NCBI GenBank assembly: GCA_945903635.1
Contig: CAMDOT010000019.1
Location: forward strand, 1 to 45,579
Source of the DNA: Rhizobium sp. Q54
GTDB taxonomy: Bacteria; Pseudomonadota; Alphaproteobacteria; Reyranellales; Reyranellaceae
Direction: 5' to 3'
Length of the DNA stretch: 45,579 nt
The notes beneath the pieces were generated by a model. That model searched no databases and had not been told where the DNA came from. It saw only the letters and a list, made by a program, of their open reading frames with translations. A program made the translations under genes and the position numbers. How positions within the stretch are numbered: position 1 is the stretch's first letter; every line of letters starts with the position of its first letter. Positions 15,210 to 23,550 of this stretch are shown here, in pieces.

Positions 15210-16442
15210 TCACAGCGTATTCTTGTGGAAGCGGCCGCCCTTCACGATGGCCGAAAGATGCGGGCCGCCATCCTTGAACAGGCCGAGATTCTTCAGCGGA
15301 TCTCCGTCGACGACCAGGAGATCGGCAAAGGCGCCGGGTTCGATCACGCCGAGCTTGCCTTCCTGGCGCACGACCTCGGCGCCGATCAGGGTCGCCGAGC
15401 GGATGACGTCGATGGCCGGCATCACCTCGCCGCGGATCTGGAACTCGCCGGTCTGCTCGTCCTCGAGCGCGCCCAGAAGATCGGAACCGTAGGCCATCTT
15501 CACACCGGCCTTGCGGCAATGCTCGAGCTCGGCGAAGCCGTACTTCAGCACCTCGTCGTTCTTCTCCAGCATCTCGGCCGGCATGCCGAGTTCCTTGGCG
15601 CGGCGCTTCATGGCGTCATAGGTCACCAGATTGGGGATCATATAGACGCCCTTCTTGGCCATCAGCCTGGCCGTCGGCGCATCCACCAGATTGCCGTGCT
15701 CGATGGTGCGCACGCCGCAATTGACGGCGCGGGTGATCGCCTCGGGCGTGTAGGCGTGGGTCAGAACGTAGCGGCCGAAGGCGTGCGCCTCCTCCACGGC
15801 AGCGGTGATCTCCTCGACGGTGAACTGCAGCGACTCCAGCGGGTCGTAGGGCGAGGCAACGCCGCCCGAGACCATCAGCTTCACCTGGTCGGCGCCCTGG
15901 CGCATCTGCTCGCGGGCGGCCTTGCGCACTTCATCGGGGCCGTCGGCGATGCAGCGGATGAACACCATGCCGTTGCAGCAGAGGCAGGGCGGGCCGATGT
16001 CGGTGCGGCGGTTGCGGTCGTTGTGGCCGCCGGTGGGTCCGATCGAGCGGCACGAGATGAACATGCGCGGTCCCGGGATCAGGCCCGATTCGACGGCGGT
16101 CTTGGTGCCCCAGTCGGCGCCGCCGGCATCGCGCACGGTGGTGAAGCCGCGGTCGAGCATGCGCTTCAGGCGGCCGGCCGAGCGCGCCATCATCAGCGTG
16201 AGCGGCACCGCCTCCATGCGGTTGATGTAGACTTCGCTGTGATGCGTATGGACGTGGCAGTCGATCAGGCCCGGCATCAGGGTGCGCTTGCCGCAGTTCA
16301 CGACCTGGGCCTTGGCCGCCTTGATCGGCTTGGCCGAGACTTCCTTGATGCGATCGCCCTCGACCAGCACTTCGTAGCCGCCGCGCGCCTCTTTCCAGCG
16401 TGGGTCGAGCAGATTGAGATTCTTGAACAGCAACATCGACAA
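15210..16442 (-). CDS. Metal-dependent amidohydrolase (copy 1)
   Basis: A 410-residue amidohydrolase-superfamily enzyme of the imidazolonepropionase/Xaa-Pro-dipeptidase-like branch. Metal ligands are visible in MPGLIDCHVHTHH, the carboxylated-Lys region VKLMVSGGV, YVLTHAYTPEA, RTIEHGNLVD and MAYGSDLLG (final Asp). Substrate unknown; relatives hydrolyse N-acyl or dipeptide amide bonds. The start is taken as TTG 16442, because the tandem paralogue upstream aligns residue for residue from there (MSMLLFKN against MSQYLFRN); ATG 16436 is the alternative, with GAGG upstream of both. One base separates it from the paralogue's stop. Confidence 0.9.
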   Translation of the reverse strand: MSMLLFKNLNLLDPRWKEARGGYEVLVEGDRIKEVSAKPIKAAKAQVVNCGKRTLMPGLIDCHVHTHHSEVYINRMEAVPLTLMMARSAGRLKRMLDRGFTTVRDAGGADWGTKTAVESGLIPGPRMFISCRSIGPTGGHNDRNRRTDIGPPCLCCNGMVFIRCIADGPDEVRKAAREQMRQGADQVKLMVSGGVASPYDPLESLQFTVEEITAAVEEAHAFGRYVLTHAYTPEAITRAVNCGVRTIEHGNLVDAPTARLMAKKGVYMIPNLVTYDAMKRRAKELGMPAEMLEKNDEVLKYGFAELEHCRKAGVKMAYGSDLLGALEDEQTGEFQIRGEVMPAIDVIRSATLIGAEVVRQEGKLGVIEPGAFADLLVVDGDPLKNLGLFKDGGPHLSAIVKGGRFHKNTL

Positions 16443-16443
16443 C

Positions 16444-17682
16444 CTACCTCAACGCGTTCTTGTGGAATTTGCCGGCCTTCATGATCGCCGGCAGGTGGGC
16501 GCCCTGGTCGAGGAAGAGTTCGAGCTTCTTGAGCGGATTGCCGTCGACCACGATCAGGTCGGCGAAGGCGCCCGGCTCGACGATGCCGAGCTTGCCCTCC
16601 TGGCGCAGGATCTCGGCGCCGACGAGGGTCGCCTGCCGGATGATCTCCAGCGGCTTCAGAACCTCGGCGCGGAACATGAATTCCCGGCTCTGTTCGACCT
16701 GGAGCGGCCCCAGGAGATCGCTGCCGTACCCCACTTTCACGCCAGCCTTCTTGCAAATTTCGAGCGAGCGCAGGGCGCCGTCGAGCACGATGTCGTTTTT
16801 TTCCAGCATGTCGGCGGTCATGCCGAAGCTCGCGGCCTTTTCCTTCATCACGAAGTAGGTGACGAGATTGGCGATCATGTAGCCGCCCTTCGACGCCAGC
16901 AGCCTGGCCGACTTGGCGTCGATCAGGTTGCCGTGCTCGATGGTACGGACGCCGTTGGTGACGGCGCGGGTGATGGCCTCGGGCGTATAGGCATGGGCCA
17001 GCACGTAGCGGCCGAAGTTCTTGGCCTCGTCGGTCGCGGCGGCGATCTCGGCCTCGGAAAACTGCAGTGAATCCAGCGGATCGTAGGGCGAGGCGACGCC
17101 GCCCGAGCACATGATCTTCACCTGGTCGGCACCCTGGCGCATCTGCTCGCGCACCGCCTTTCGCACGGCGTCGGCGCCGTCGGCGATGGCCATGCTGTAG
17201 ACCATGGCGTTGCAGCAACCGCAGGAGGGCATGCCCACGTCCGTCCGGCGGCGGGAATCCGAGTGGCCGCCGGTCGGGCCAATGGCCCGGCCGGAAATGA
17301 ACAGGCGCGGCCCGGGGATCAGGCCCGCCTCGACGGCGGTCTTGATCCCCCAATCGGCGCCGCCGGTATCGCGCACGGTCGTGAAGCCGCGGTTGATCAT
17401 GCCTTTCATGAGGTCGGCGGCGCGGGCGGTGAGCAGCGTCAACGGCACCGATTCGAGGTTGCGGATGTTCACTTCGCTCAGGAAGACGTGGACGTGGCAG
17501 TCGATCAGGCCCGGCATCAGCGTACGCTTGCCGCAGTCCACGACTGTCGCCTGCGCTGCCTTGATCGGCTTGGCCGACACCTCTTTTATGTGCTCGCCCT
17601 CGACCAACACCTCGTAGCCGCCCCGCGCCTCGGTCCAGCGCGGGTCCAACAGATTGAGATTCCTGAACAAATACTGCGACAT
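16444..17682 (-). CDS. Metal-dependent amidohydrolase (copy 2, tandem paralogue)
   Basis: A 412-residue paralogue of the downstream gene, nearly collinear over its whole length, with the same metal-site motifs (MPGLIDCHVHVFLSE, VKIMCSGGV, YVLAHAYTPEA, RTIEHGNLID, VGYGSDLLG). The second His of the first motif's HTHH is replaced (HVHVFL), and CGCC replaces CLCC in a Cys-rich loop, so substrate preference may have diverged. It is the first gene of the six-gene amidohydrolase/ABC importer operon, starting at ATG 17682. It diverges from the kinase gene at 17750; no clear promoter is recognised between them. Confidence 0.9.
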   Translation of the reverse strand: MSQYLFRNLNLLDPRWTEARGGYEVLVEGEHIKEVSAKPIKAAQATVVDCGKRTLMPGLIDCHVHVFLSEVNIRNLESVPLTLLTARAADLMKGMINRGFTTVRDTGGADWGIKTAVEAGLIPGPRLFISGRAIGPTGGHSDSRRRTDVGMPSCGCCNAMVYSMAIADGADAVRKAVREQMRQGADQVKIMCSGGVASPYDPLDSLQFSEAEIAAATDEAKNFGRYVLAHAYTPEAITRAVTNGVRTIEHGNLIDAKSARLLASKGGYMIANLVTYFVMKEKAASFGMTADMLEKNDIVLDGALRSLEICKKAGVKVGYGSDLLGPLQVEQSREFMFRAEVLKPLEIIRQATLVGAEILRQEGKLGIVEPGAFADLIVVDGNPLKKLELFLDQGAHLPAIMKAGKFHKNALR

Positions 17683-17749
17683 CGAGGCCCCTTCGAATCC
17701 GGCGCGTACCCTACGCTGGCCGCTGCTTTGGCGCTACAGTCGGCACACC

Positions 17750-18298
17750 ATGCGCCGCATCGTCGTCTTCGGAACCACAGGATCGGGCAAGAGTTGGCTG
17801 GCCGAACGGCTCGCCGCCGAGAAAGGCCTGCGCCTGGTCGAGCTCGATGCTCTGTTCTGGGGGCCAGACTGGCAGCCGGCGCCGCTCGAGCTCTTCCGCC
17901 ATCGTGTCGAATGCGAGACGCGCGACGGCGACTGGATCGCGGTCGGCATCTACGGGCAGGTGCGCGACATCGTCTGGCAACGCGCCGACACGCTCGTCTG
18001 GCTCGACCTGCCGTTACCCCTGGTGATGTGGCGCTTGTTCTGGCGCACGTTGCGCCGGATCGTGACCCGGGAAGACCTGTGGGGGACCGGCAATCGCGAG
18101 TCGTTGCGGCGGACTCTACTCAGCCGCGATTCCATCCTGCTGTGGGCGCTGAAGACCCACAGCCGCAACCGCCGCCGCTTCGGTGAGGAATGCGCCAATT
18201 TTTCCGCGGGCCGGACGGTGATCCGCCTCAGGAGCTCACGCGACGTCGAGCGCTTCGTCTCGGGCTGCGCCGGCCTCGCGCAGCCGTTGGCGGCCTGA
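17750..18298 (+). CDS. P-loop adenylate-kinase-like protein (FlaR-type)
   Basis: A 182-residue P-loop NTPase starting MRRIVVFGTTGSGKSWLAERLA, with Walker A GTTGSGKS at residues 8-15. VELDALFWGPDWQP and ADTLVWLDLPLPLVMWRLFWRTLRR follow the pattern of adenylate-kinase-like or DNA topology modulation (FlaR) proteins. The frame is open further upstream, but ATG 17750 gives the canonical N-terminus. Its target is not known. Three bases separate it from the epimerase gene, so they are likely co-transcribed. Confidence 0.85.
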   Translation: MRRIVVFGTTGSGKSWLAERLAAEKGLRLVELDALFWGPDWQPAPLELFRHRVECETRDGDWIAVGIYGQVRDIVWQRADTLVWLDLPLPLVMWRLFWRTLRRIVTREDLWGTGNRESLRRTLLSRDSILLWALKTHSRNRRRFGEECANFSAGRTVIRLRSSRDVERFVSGCAGLAQPLAA

Positions 18299-18301
18299 AA
18301 C

Positions 18302-19303
18302 ATGTCGGTCCATAGCTTCTCGTGCCTCGACGGCCACACCTGCGGTAACCCGGTGCGGCTGGTGACGGGCGGCGTCCCACTGCTCGAGGGCGCGACCATG
18401 AGCGACCGCCGGCTCGATTTCCTCGCGCGCCACGACTGGATCCGCAAGGCGCTGATGTTCGAGCCGCGCGGCCACGATGTCATGTCGGGCTCGATGCTCT
18501 ACCCGCCGACGCGGGCCGATTGCGACGTCGGCATTCTGTTCATCGAGGTGAGCGGCTGCCTGCCGATGTGCGGGCACGGCACCATCGGCACCGTGACCAT
18601 GGCGGTCGAGAACGGGCTGGTTTCGCCCGCCACACCGGGCGTTCTCAATCTCGACACGCCGGCCGGCCGCGTGGTGGCGCGCTACGAACAGAATGGCCGC
18701 TTTGTCGAAAGCGTGCGGATCACCAACGTTGCTTCATATCTGGCGATGACCGACGTCACGGTCGACGTGCCGGGCCTGGGCGAACTCACCTTCGATATTT
18801 CCTACGGCGGAAACTTCTACGCCATCCTCGAACCGCAGAAGAACTTCGCCGGCCTCGAAGAAATGACGGCGGGCGACGTGCTGCGCTATTCGCCGGTCGT
18901 GCGGAAGCTCCTCAACGACAAGATCCAGCCCGTGCACCCCGAGAATCCGACCATCAAGGGCATCGGCCACGTGATGTGGACGGGCAAGCCGCGCGACGAA
19001 CGCGCCCACGCCCGCAATGCCGTGTTTTACGGCGACAAGGCGATCGATCGTTCCCCCTGCGGCACCGGGACGTCGGCGCGCATGGCCCAGCTCGCGGGGC
19101 GCGGTCGGCTAAAAGTCGGTGACGAGTTCGTCCACGAAAGCATCATCGGTTCGCTGTTTGATGGCCGGGTCGAGGCGGCGGCCCGCGTCGGCAATCACGG
19201 CGCCATCGTGCCGTCGATCTCGGGCTGGGCCCGTCAGCACGGCATCAACACGATCTTCGTCGACTCGCGCGATCCCTTCGCCCACGGCTTCTCCGTCGTC
19301 TGA
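18302..19303 (+). CDS. Proline racemase family, likely 4-hydroxyproline 2-epimerase
   Basis: A 333-residue member of the proline racemase superfamily with both catalytic cysteines, C90 in PMCGHGTIG and C253 in SPCGTGTSA. Two cysteines favour racemase/epimerase over trans-3-hydroxyproline dehydratase, which replaces one with Ser or Thr. DGHTCGNPVRLVTGG at the N-terminus is typical of hydroxyproline epimerases, which convert trans-4-hydroxy-L-proline to the cis-D epimer in the cytoplasm for catabolism. No other pathway genes (D-amino acid oxidase, deaminase) are adjacent. The stop TGA overlaps the first bases of a palindromic repeat at 19302. Confidence 0.9.
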   Translation: MSVHSFSCLDGHTCGNPVRLVTGGVPLLEGATMSDRRLDFLARHDWIRKALMFEPRGHDVMSGSMLYPPTRADCDVGILFIEVSGCLPMCGHGTIGTVTMAVENGLVSPATPGVLNLDTPAGRVVARYEQNGRFVESVRITNVASYLAMTDVTVDVPGLGELTFDISYGGNFYAILEPQKNFAGLEEMTAGDVLRYSPVVRKLLNDKIQPVHPENPTIKGIGHVMWTGKPRDERAHARNAVFYGDKAIDRSPCGTGTSARMAQLAGRGRLKVGDEFVHESIIGSLFDGRVEAAARVGNHGAIVPSISGWARQHGINTIFVDSRDPFAHGFSVV

Positions 19304-19356
19304 CCCCTCCCCATTCATATGGGGAGGTGCTCCCGTCTTACGGGAGCGGAGGGGTC
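19302..19356 (+). repeat. CCTCCCC-type repeat copy B3
   Basis: Outer stem GACCCCTCC / GGAGGGGTC encloses hairpin CTCCCC...GGGGAG (centre ATTCATAT) and a second hairpin GCTCCCGT / ACGGGAGC with loop CTT. It overlaps the epimerase stop and supplies the last five codons and stop of the DUF559 gene on the other strand. It is the mirror partner of the copy at 19747. Confidence 0.9.
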
Positions 19357-19676
19357 ATCAGCGCTTGATAGATCGTATCGAGCACGTCATCGGGCTTGGC
19401 CATCACATCACCGTTCCAGAACCTGAGAACGCGAAATCCTGCGGACGTAAGAAAATGATCGCACCGCGCGTCATAGGCTGCCTGAGTCAGATGCTGGCTG
19501 CCGTCGAGTTCGACGATCACCTGTCCGTCGAGTGAGGCGAAGTCGCAGATATAGAGGCCAATCTGATGCTGTCGGCGGAATTTGAAGCCGCCGACCTGCC
19601 GTCGGCGAAGACGACTCCAGAGCAGGCGTTCGGATTCGGTTTGATCTTTTCTGAGGGTGCGGACGTGGCGAAGCAT
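19338..19676 (-). CDS. DUF559 Vsr-like endonuclease
   Basis: A 112-residue protein of the DUF559 family (very-short-patch-repair-like, restriction-endonuclease fold). The family pattern is clear: RTLRKDQTESERLLWSRLRRRQ, FKFRRQHQIGLYICDFAS (D45), VIVELDGSQH (E56, D58, H62) and GFRVLRFWNGDV. These are predicted nicking or cleaving nucleases; biological targets of stand-alone members are not known. The gene is bracketed by two copies of the same palindromic repeat in opposite orientation (19302-19356 and 19747-19798). Its C-terminus (TPPLP and the TAA stop) is encoded by the left repeat, so gene and repeat are physically integrated. Confidence 0.9.
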   Translation of the reverse strand: MLRHVRTLRKDQTESERLLWSRLRRRQVGGFKFRRQHQIGLYICDFASLDGQVIVELDGSQHLTQAAYDARCDHFLTSAGFRVLRFWNGDVMAKPDDVLDTIYQALMTPPLP

Positions 19677-19746
19677 CTGGGGATGTCGACACGAGAGTTG
19701 GGCGCAATTGCGTCAGAGATACAACTTATAAGAGCAATCGTCGTCT

Positions 19747-19798
19747 GACCCCTCCGTCGGCGTGAGACGCCGACACCTCCCCATATGAATGGGGAGGG
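19747..19798 (-). repeat. CCTCCCC-type repeat copy B4
   Basis: The reverse complement matches B3 over the CCTCCCCATTCATATGGGG core and GGAGGGGTC end. The second hairpin has a different stem, GTCGGCGT / ACGCCGAC, with loop CTC. It lies 70 bases upstream of the DUF559 start. Confidence 0.9.
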
Positions 19799-19817
19799 CA
19801 CTTCTGCTTTACAATTT

Positions 19818-21023
19818 TTACTCCGCTGCCTTCACCGCCGGCGCAGGAGCGCGTACGCCGCCCTTGGCGAACATCGCATCGATCTCGGATGCGCTGAAGC
19901 CGAGTTCGCGCAGGATATCGGGTCCGTCCTCGCCGATATGCGGGGCGTGCTGCTGGGGTTCGTGCGTCGCGGCGGTCGGGAGCCCGGGGATGTTGGCCAC
20001 CGGCATGCGGCCGAAGCCGTCCTGCTCGATCCAGTCGATCGCGCCCGACTCCTTCACGTGCGGATGCTCGAGGTAGTCGGTGTAGTTGTTCACCCGCTCG
20101 CAGAACACGTCCTTGGGCTGCAGGATCGCGATCCATTCCTCGGTGGTCTTGGTCGGCATCGTCTCGTTCAGGGCCTTGATGATCTTCGCGGCGTTCTTGA
20201 TGCGGTCGTTGTGGCCCTGCAGGTCGGGATCGTCGGCGATGTCCTGGCGGCCGATCAACTCGAACAGCAGGCGGAAGTGATGCGGCCGCATGGCGCTCAC
20301 CATGATGTAGCCGTTCTTCGACTTGTAGCTGCCGGCCGGCATGTAGAGGACCGGCGGCGCGCCCTTGGAGAAAATCCACTCCATCAGCTTGGCGCCCTGG
20401 AAGGCGGCGGCCGAGCGCATCAGGCTCGAATCGATGAAGCAGCCTTCGTTGTAGCGCAATTGCCGCATCAGGGCCGGGGCCAGTGCCTGGAAAGTGTAGA
20501 GGCCGGTCGTGACGTCGACGGCGATCATGCCCTGACGCCACGGCGTGCCGTCCGGCATCCTGTTCATCACCATCATGCCGCTGAAAGCCTGGATGAGGCC
20601 GTCGACCGTGGGCCGCTTGCTGTAGGGGCCGGTCTGGCCGAAGCCCGAGACCGAGCAATAGACGACGTTCGGATTGACCTTCTTGACGTCCTCGTAGCCG
20701 AAGCCCAGCCGCTGGATCACGCCGGGCCGGAAGCTCTCCATCACCACGTGGGCCTTGGCCGCGAGCTTCTTCACCACGGCGATGCCGTCGGCGGACTTGA
20801 GATCGAGGGCGAGGCTGCGCTTGCCGCGGTTGAAGGCGACGGAATGGGCGCAGTGATCGCCCTTCAGTTCACCCAGCGCCCGGCCCCAGTCGCCCTCCGG
20901 CGGCTCGATCTTGATCACGTCGGCGCCGTGCAGGGCGAGCAACATCGAGGCGTGCGGCCCCGCAATGCCCTGCGTGAAGTCGAGAACGGTGATGCCGTCG
21001 TAAGCGCCTTTGATCGTCGTCAC
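19818..21023 (-). CDS. CaiB/BaiF (class III) CoA-transferase
   Basis: A 401-residue class III CoA-transferase. YDGITVLDFTQGIAGPHASMLLALHGADVIKIEPPEGDWGR is the standard N-terminus. The catalytic Asp lies in NVVYCSVSGFGQTGPYSKRPTVDGLIQAFSG, and the C-terminal EHPHVKE/LPTAATHEPQQHAPHIGEDGPDILRELGFS is also typical. The enzymes transfer CoA between carboxylic acids in the cytoplasm; acceptor unknown. GTG 21023 is preferred because GGAGG lies just upstream in the transcript; the longer frame to 21098 lacks family similarity. Monocistronic. Confidence 0.92.
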   Translation of the reverse strand: MTTIKGAYDGITVLDFTQGIAGPHASMLLALHGADVIKIEPPEGDWGRALGELKGDHCAHSVAFNRGKRSLALDLKSADGIAVVKKLAAKAHVVMESFRPGVIQRLGFGYEDVKKVNPNVVYCSVSGFGQTGPYSKRPTVDGLIQAFSGMMVMNRMPDGTPWRQGMIAVDVTTGLYTFQALAPALMRQLRYNEGCFIDSSLMRSAAAFQGAKLMEWIFSKGAPPVLYMPAGSYKSKNGYIMVSAMRPHHFRLLFELIGRQDIADDPDLQGHNDRIKNAAKIIKALNETMPTKTTEEWIAILQPKDVFCERVNNYTDYLEHPHVKESGAIDWIEQDGFGRMPVANIPGLPTAATHEPQQHAPHIGEDGPDILRELGFSASEIDAMFAKGGVRAPAPAVKAAE

Positions 21024-21168
21024 TGAGATCCTCCCGAGGGCGCTGAACGTACGTTTACCGGCGCCGTTGACGCAAGGGCTGGCCTGCAAGGAAGCCATGC
21101 GCGCATGAAGAAAAGTTACGGAAAGCGGTACACAAGCTCGTTTGAGGCGAAGGGCCAGACGCGATCAA

Positions 21169-21188
21169 ATAGGTGCAAATGCACTTAT
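21169..21188. promoter_or_regulatory. Palindromic operator candidate
   Basis: ATAGGTGCAAATGCACTTAT: 9-base arms match at eight positions around a central AA. It ends two bases before the AGGAG ribosome site of the hydrolase gene at 21202, a position suited to a repressor site. The regulator is not in the immediate neighbourhood. Confidence 0.5.
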
Positions 21189-21201
21189 CCAGGAGCTTGC
21201 C

Positions 21202-22095
21202 ATGCCTGCCGTTCCCCTGCCGATCGCAGCGCTTGCCGCCGCCAGCCACGTGGCGCCCCGGCTGGTGGCGCCGTTCTTTCGCCGATTGATGTTGAATCCG
21301 CGGCGCCATGTGCGACCGCCACCGGTGCTCGCGCTGCCGCCTGCCGACGAACGGATCGATCTCGGCGATGGCCTCGTTGCCTGGCGATGGGGCCGCACGG
21401 GAAGAGCGGTGCCGACAGTCCTGCTGGTCCATGGCTTCGAGGGCAACCGCGCGCAGTTCGGAGCGGTCATCGATGCGCTGCTGGCGCGCGGCTTCGCCGT
21501 CGTGGCACTCGACGTGCCGGCGCATGGCGAGTCGGCGGGCCGCGAACTCACCGCGGTGAAGTTCATCGCCGCGATCGAGCGGACGCTGCAGCGGCTGGGG
21601 CCGATGCATGCCGTGATCGGACATTCGATGGGCGGCGCCATGAGCCTGTTCTCGATCGCCCATCAAGGGGGCGCCCATCACGGCGGCGCCGGCCGCGTGG
21701 TGCTCGTATCGGCGCCCTCAGGCCTTCAGCGCGAACTGCGCCGCTTTGCGGGCGCCGTCGGACTATCCGAGCGAGGTACCGCGGCCTTCATCGCCTCGGT
21801 CGAAAACCGTGTCGGCAGGCCGGCGGCGGATTTCGACGTCCGTCACATCGCCGACAAGGTCGACCTGCCCATCCTGCTGATCCACGATCAGAACGACCGC
21901 CAGGTCCCCATCGCGGAAGCCGCGCGCGTGGCGCATGCCCTGCCGACGGCGGAGCTGATGGTGACACGCGGTCTCGGTCACAATCGGCTGCTGGCCGACA
22001 AGGCCGTGGTGACGGCGATCGTGGATTTCGTCGCCCGCTCAGGCCACGACGGGAAGGGCCTCGATCTCGTAGGCGTGGGTGATCTTGCGGCCTAG
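21202..22095 (+). CDS. Alpha/beta hydrolase
   Basis: A 297-residue alpha/beta-hydrolase. The oxyanion strand is VLLVHGFEGNRAQFG, the nucleophile elbow is VIGHSMGGAMSLFS (Ser in GHSMG), the acid is in ILLIHDQNDRQVPI, and the His is in TRGLGHNRLL. An N-terminal helical stretch (PIAALAAASHVAPRLVAPFFRRL) may contact membrane. Substrate unknown. ATG 21202 has AGGAG seven bases upstream. The 3' end overlaps the convergent DUF2848 gene by 57 bases. Confidence 0.9.
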   Translation: MPAVPLPIAALAAASHVAPRLVAPFFRRLMLNPRRHVRPPPVLALPPADERIDLGDGLVAWRWGRTGRAVPTVLLVHGFEGNRAQFGAVIDALLARGFAVVALDVPAHGESAGRELTAVKFIAAIERTLQRLGPMHAVIGHSMGGAMSLFSIAHQGGAHHGGAGRVVLVSAPSGLQRELRRFAGAVGLSERGTAAFIASVENRVGRPAADFDVRHIADKVDLPILLIHDQNDRQVPIAEAARVAHALPTAELMVTRGLGHNRLLADKAVVTAIVDFVARSGHDGKGLDLVGVGDLAA

Positions 22096-22725
22096 CACCG
22101 GGTCGTCGAGCTCCATCTCGAAACGATGTGACGGCCGGATCGCGCCGATGGCGGGCATGGTGCCGCAGAACATGACGGCGCCCATCGGCAGGCGCTTGTT
22201 GTCCTGCCAGCCGAAGATCAGCTCGCGCGGATCGCGGATCTTGGCCAGCGGCCCCTCCTGATAGAGGACGCGTTTGCCGTCCTCCTGGATGAAGCTGCGC
22301 AGCATGAGCTTGTCCCAATGCGGCTCGACCTCCTCGAAACGCCAAGCGGTGCGGCCGATCGGCTTGGCGCACATCTGCTTGGAAATGGCGATGCCGTAGC
22401 TCTCGACCTTGCGGTCGGTGTGATCGGCGCCGACCGTGACCCAGAGCCGGTCGGCGGCGCCGATCAGCACCGGCTCGACCTCGCCCGAACTGTCGTCGCC
22501 CAGCACCTGGATGCTGTCGGCCTGGGTCAGCATCTGCGCGGCGGCGCGATAGTAGATCGGCACCCGCGACGGCGGCTGGACGCCGATCGCCTTCAGTTCC
22601 TCGATGTGATGATTGAGAGCCGCCACGTCGCGGCCGGTCCAGCCGGCGATCACCAGGTCTTTTATGTCGACGGCGACTTTCTCGACCGCGCCCTTGGCGT
22701 GGCCGTCGAATTCCAGCCGCGCCAT
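22039..22725 (-). CDS. DUF2848 family protein
   Basis: A 228-residue protein resembling DUF2848 family members: LVIAGWTGRDVAALNHHIEELKAIGV, PSRVPIYYR, EPVLIGAADRLWVTVGADHTDRKVE, and C-terminal MFCGTMPAIG...MELDDPVLGRKITHAYEIEALP. The second half recalls fumarylacetoacetate-hydrolase-like barrels, so hydrolase or decarboxylase activity is possible. It starts two bases after the DUF1445 gene, in an operon with an SDR enzyme. No defined reaction. Confidence 0.85.
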   Translation of the reverse strand: MARLEFDGHAKGAVEKVAVDIKDLVIAGWTGRDVAALNHHIEELKAIGVQPPSRVPIYYRAAAQMLTQADSIQVLGDDSSGEVEPVLIGAADRLWVTVGADHTDRKVESYGIAISKQMCAKPIGRTAWRFEEVEPHWDKLMLRSFIQEDGKRVLYQEGPLAKIRDPRELIFGWQDNKRLPMGAVMFCGTMPAIGAIRPSHRFEMELDDPVLGRKITHAYEIEALPVVA

Positions 22726-22727
22726 CG

Positions 22728-23528
22728 TCAGAGGACGGCGAGCTGCGAGTTCAGGAGATCGGTCACCAGCATGTAGCCGGGTGCATGGGTGATGCAGAAC
22801 TCGGGCTTCACCGTCGCCACGACCGATTGCGGGGTAACGCCGCAGGCCCAGAACACCGGGAACTCGTCATCGCGCACCGGCACGGCATCACCATAGTCGG
22901 GCTTGGCGATGTCCCTGATGCCGATCAGCTCGGGCTTGCCGAGATGCACCGGCGCGCCGTGCACCGAGGGGAAGCGCGTCGTCACCTGCACGGCGCGGAT
23001 CGCGTCGGCGGGCTTGAACGGGCGCATCGAGACCACCATCGGCCCATGGAACGGGCCGGAGGGCTTGCACTCGATGTTGGTCCGGTACATCGGCACATTG
23101 ACGTTGCAGGTCTGGTGGCGGATCTCGAGGCCGGCTTCGACCAGCGCCTCCTCGAAGGAGAAGGAGCAACCCAGCACGAAGGAGACGAGGTCGTCACGCC
23201 AGGCCTTCTTGAGGTCGGTGATTTCCTCGACCATCACGCCGTTCTTCCAGACGCGGTAGAGCGGGATGTCGGTGCGGATATCGAGATCCTCGCCCAGGGT
23301 CGGCAGGCGCCAGTCTCCGGGCTCGGAGGACGCGAGTAGCGGGCAGGGCTTGGGGTTGAGCTGGCAGAAGCGCGCGAAGTCGGCGGCGAATTCCCTGGGC
23401 AGGATGGCGAGGTTGCCCTGCACATAGCCCGGCGCCATGCCCGAGGTCGGCGCGAGGTTGGTGCCGCCGCGGATACGGCGTCGCGCATCGCGGCCGGTCT
23501 CGCCCTTGAAGCTGGTCATCGTATCCAT
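22728..23528 (-). CDS. DUF1445 putative hydro-lyase
   Basis: A 266-residue member of the DUF1445 (putative hydro-lyase, D-glutamate-cyclase-like) family: [101 protein letters not shown], and [13 protein letters not shown] with [13 protein letters not shown]. One branch of the family, found in mitochondria, hydrates 5-oxo-D-proline to D-glutamate; bacterial members are mostly uncharacterised. ATG 23528 follows AGGAGA. Operon with SDR (upstream) and DUF2848 (downstream), perhaps for catabolism of a cyclic amide or hydroxy acid (inference). Confidence 0.88.
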   Translation of the reverse strand: MDTMTSFKGETGRDARRRIRGGTNLAPTSGMAPGYVQGNLAILPREFAADFARFCQLNPKPCPLLASSEPGDWRLPTLGEDLDIRTDIPLYRVWKNGVMVEEITDLKKAWRDDLVSFVLGCSFSFEEALVEAGLEIRHQTCNVNVPMYRTNIECKPSGPFHGPMVVSMRPFKPADAIRAVQVTTRFPSVHGAPVHLGKPELIGIRDIAKPDYGDAVPVRDDEFPVFWACGVTPQSVVATVKPEFCITHAPGYMLVTDLLNSQLAVL

Positions 23529-23550
23529 ATCGGTCTCCTGGACGTGCGCC

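Noticed and set aside
19566..19748. Plus-strand 60-codon frame opposite DUF559
   Set aside because: It ends in the repeat and has no similarity; the minus-strand DUF559 frame has full family motifs.
19294..19755. 17-base direct repeat as target-site duplication of a transposon
   Set aside because: The right copy lies inside the repeat-bracketed unit rather than outside it, so it does not fit a duplication flanking the whole unit.
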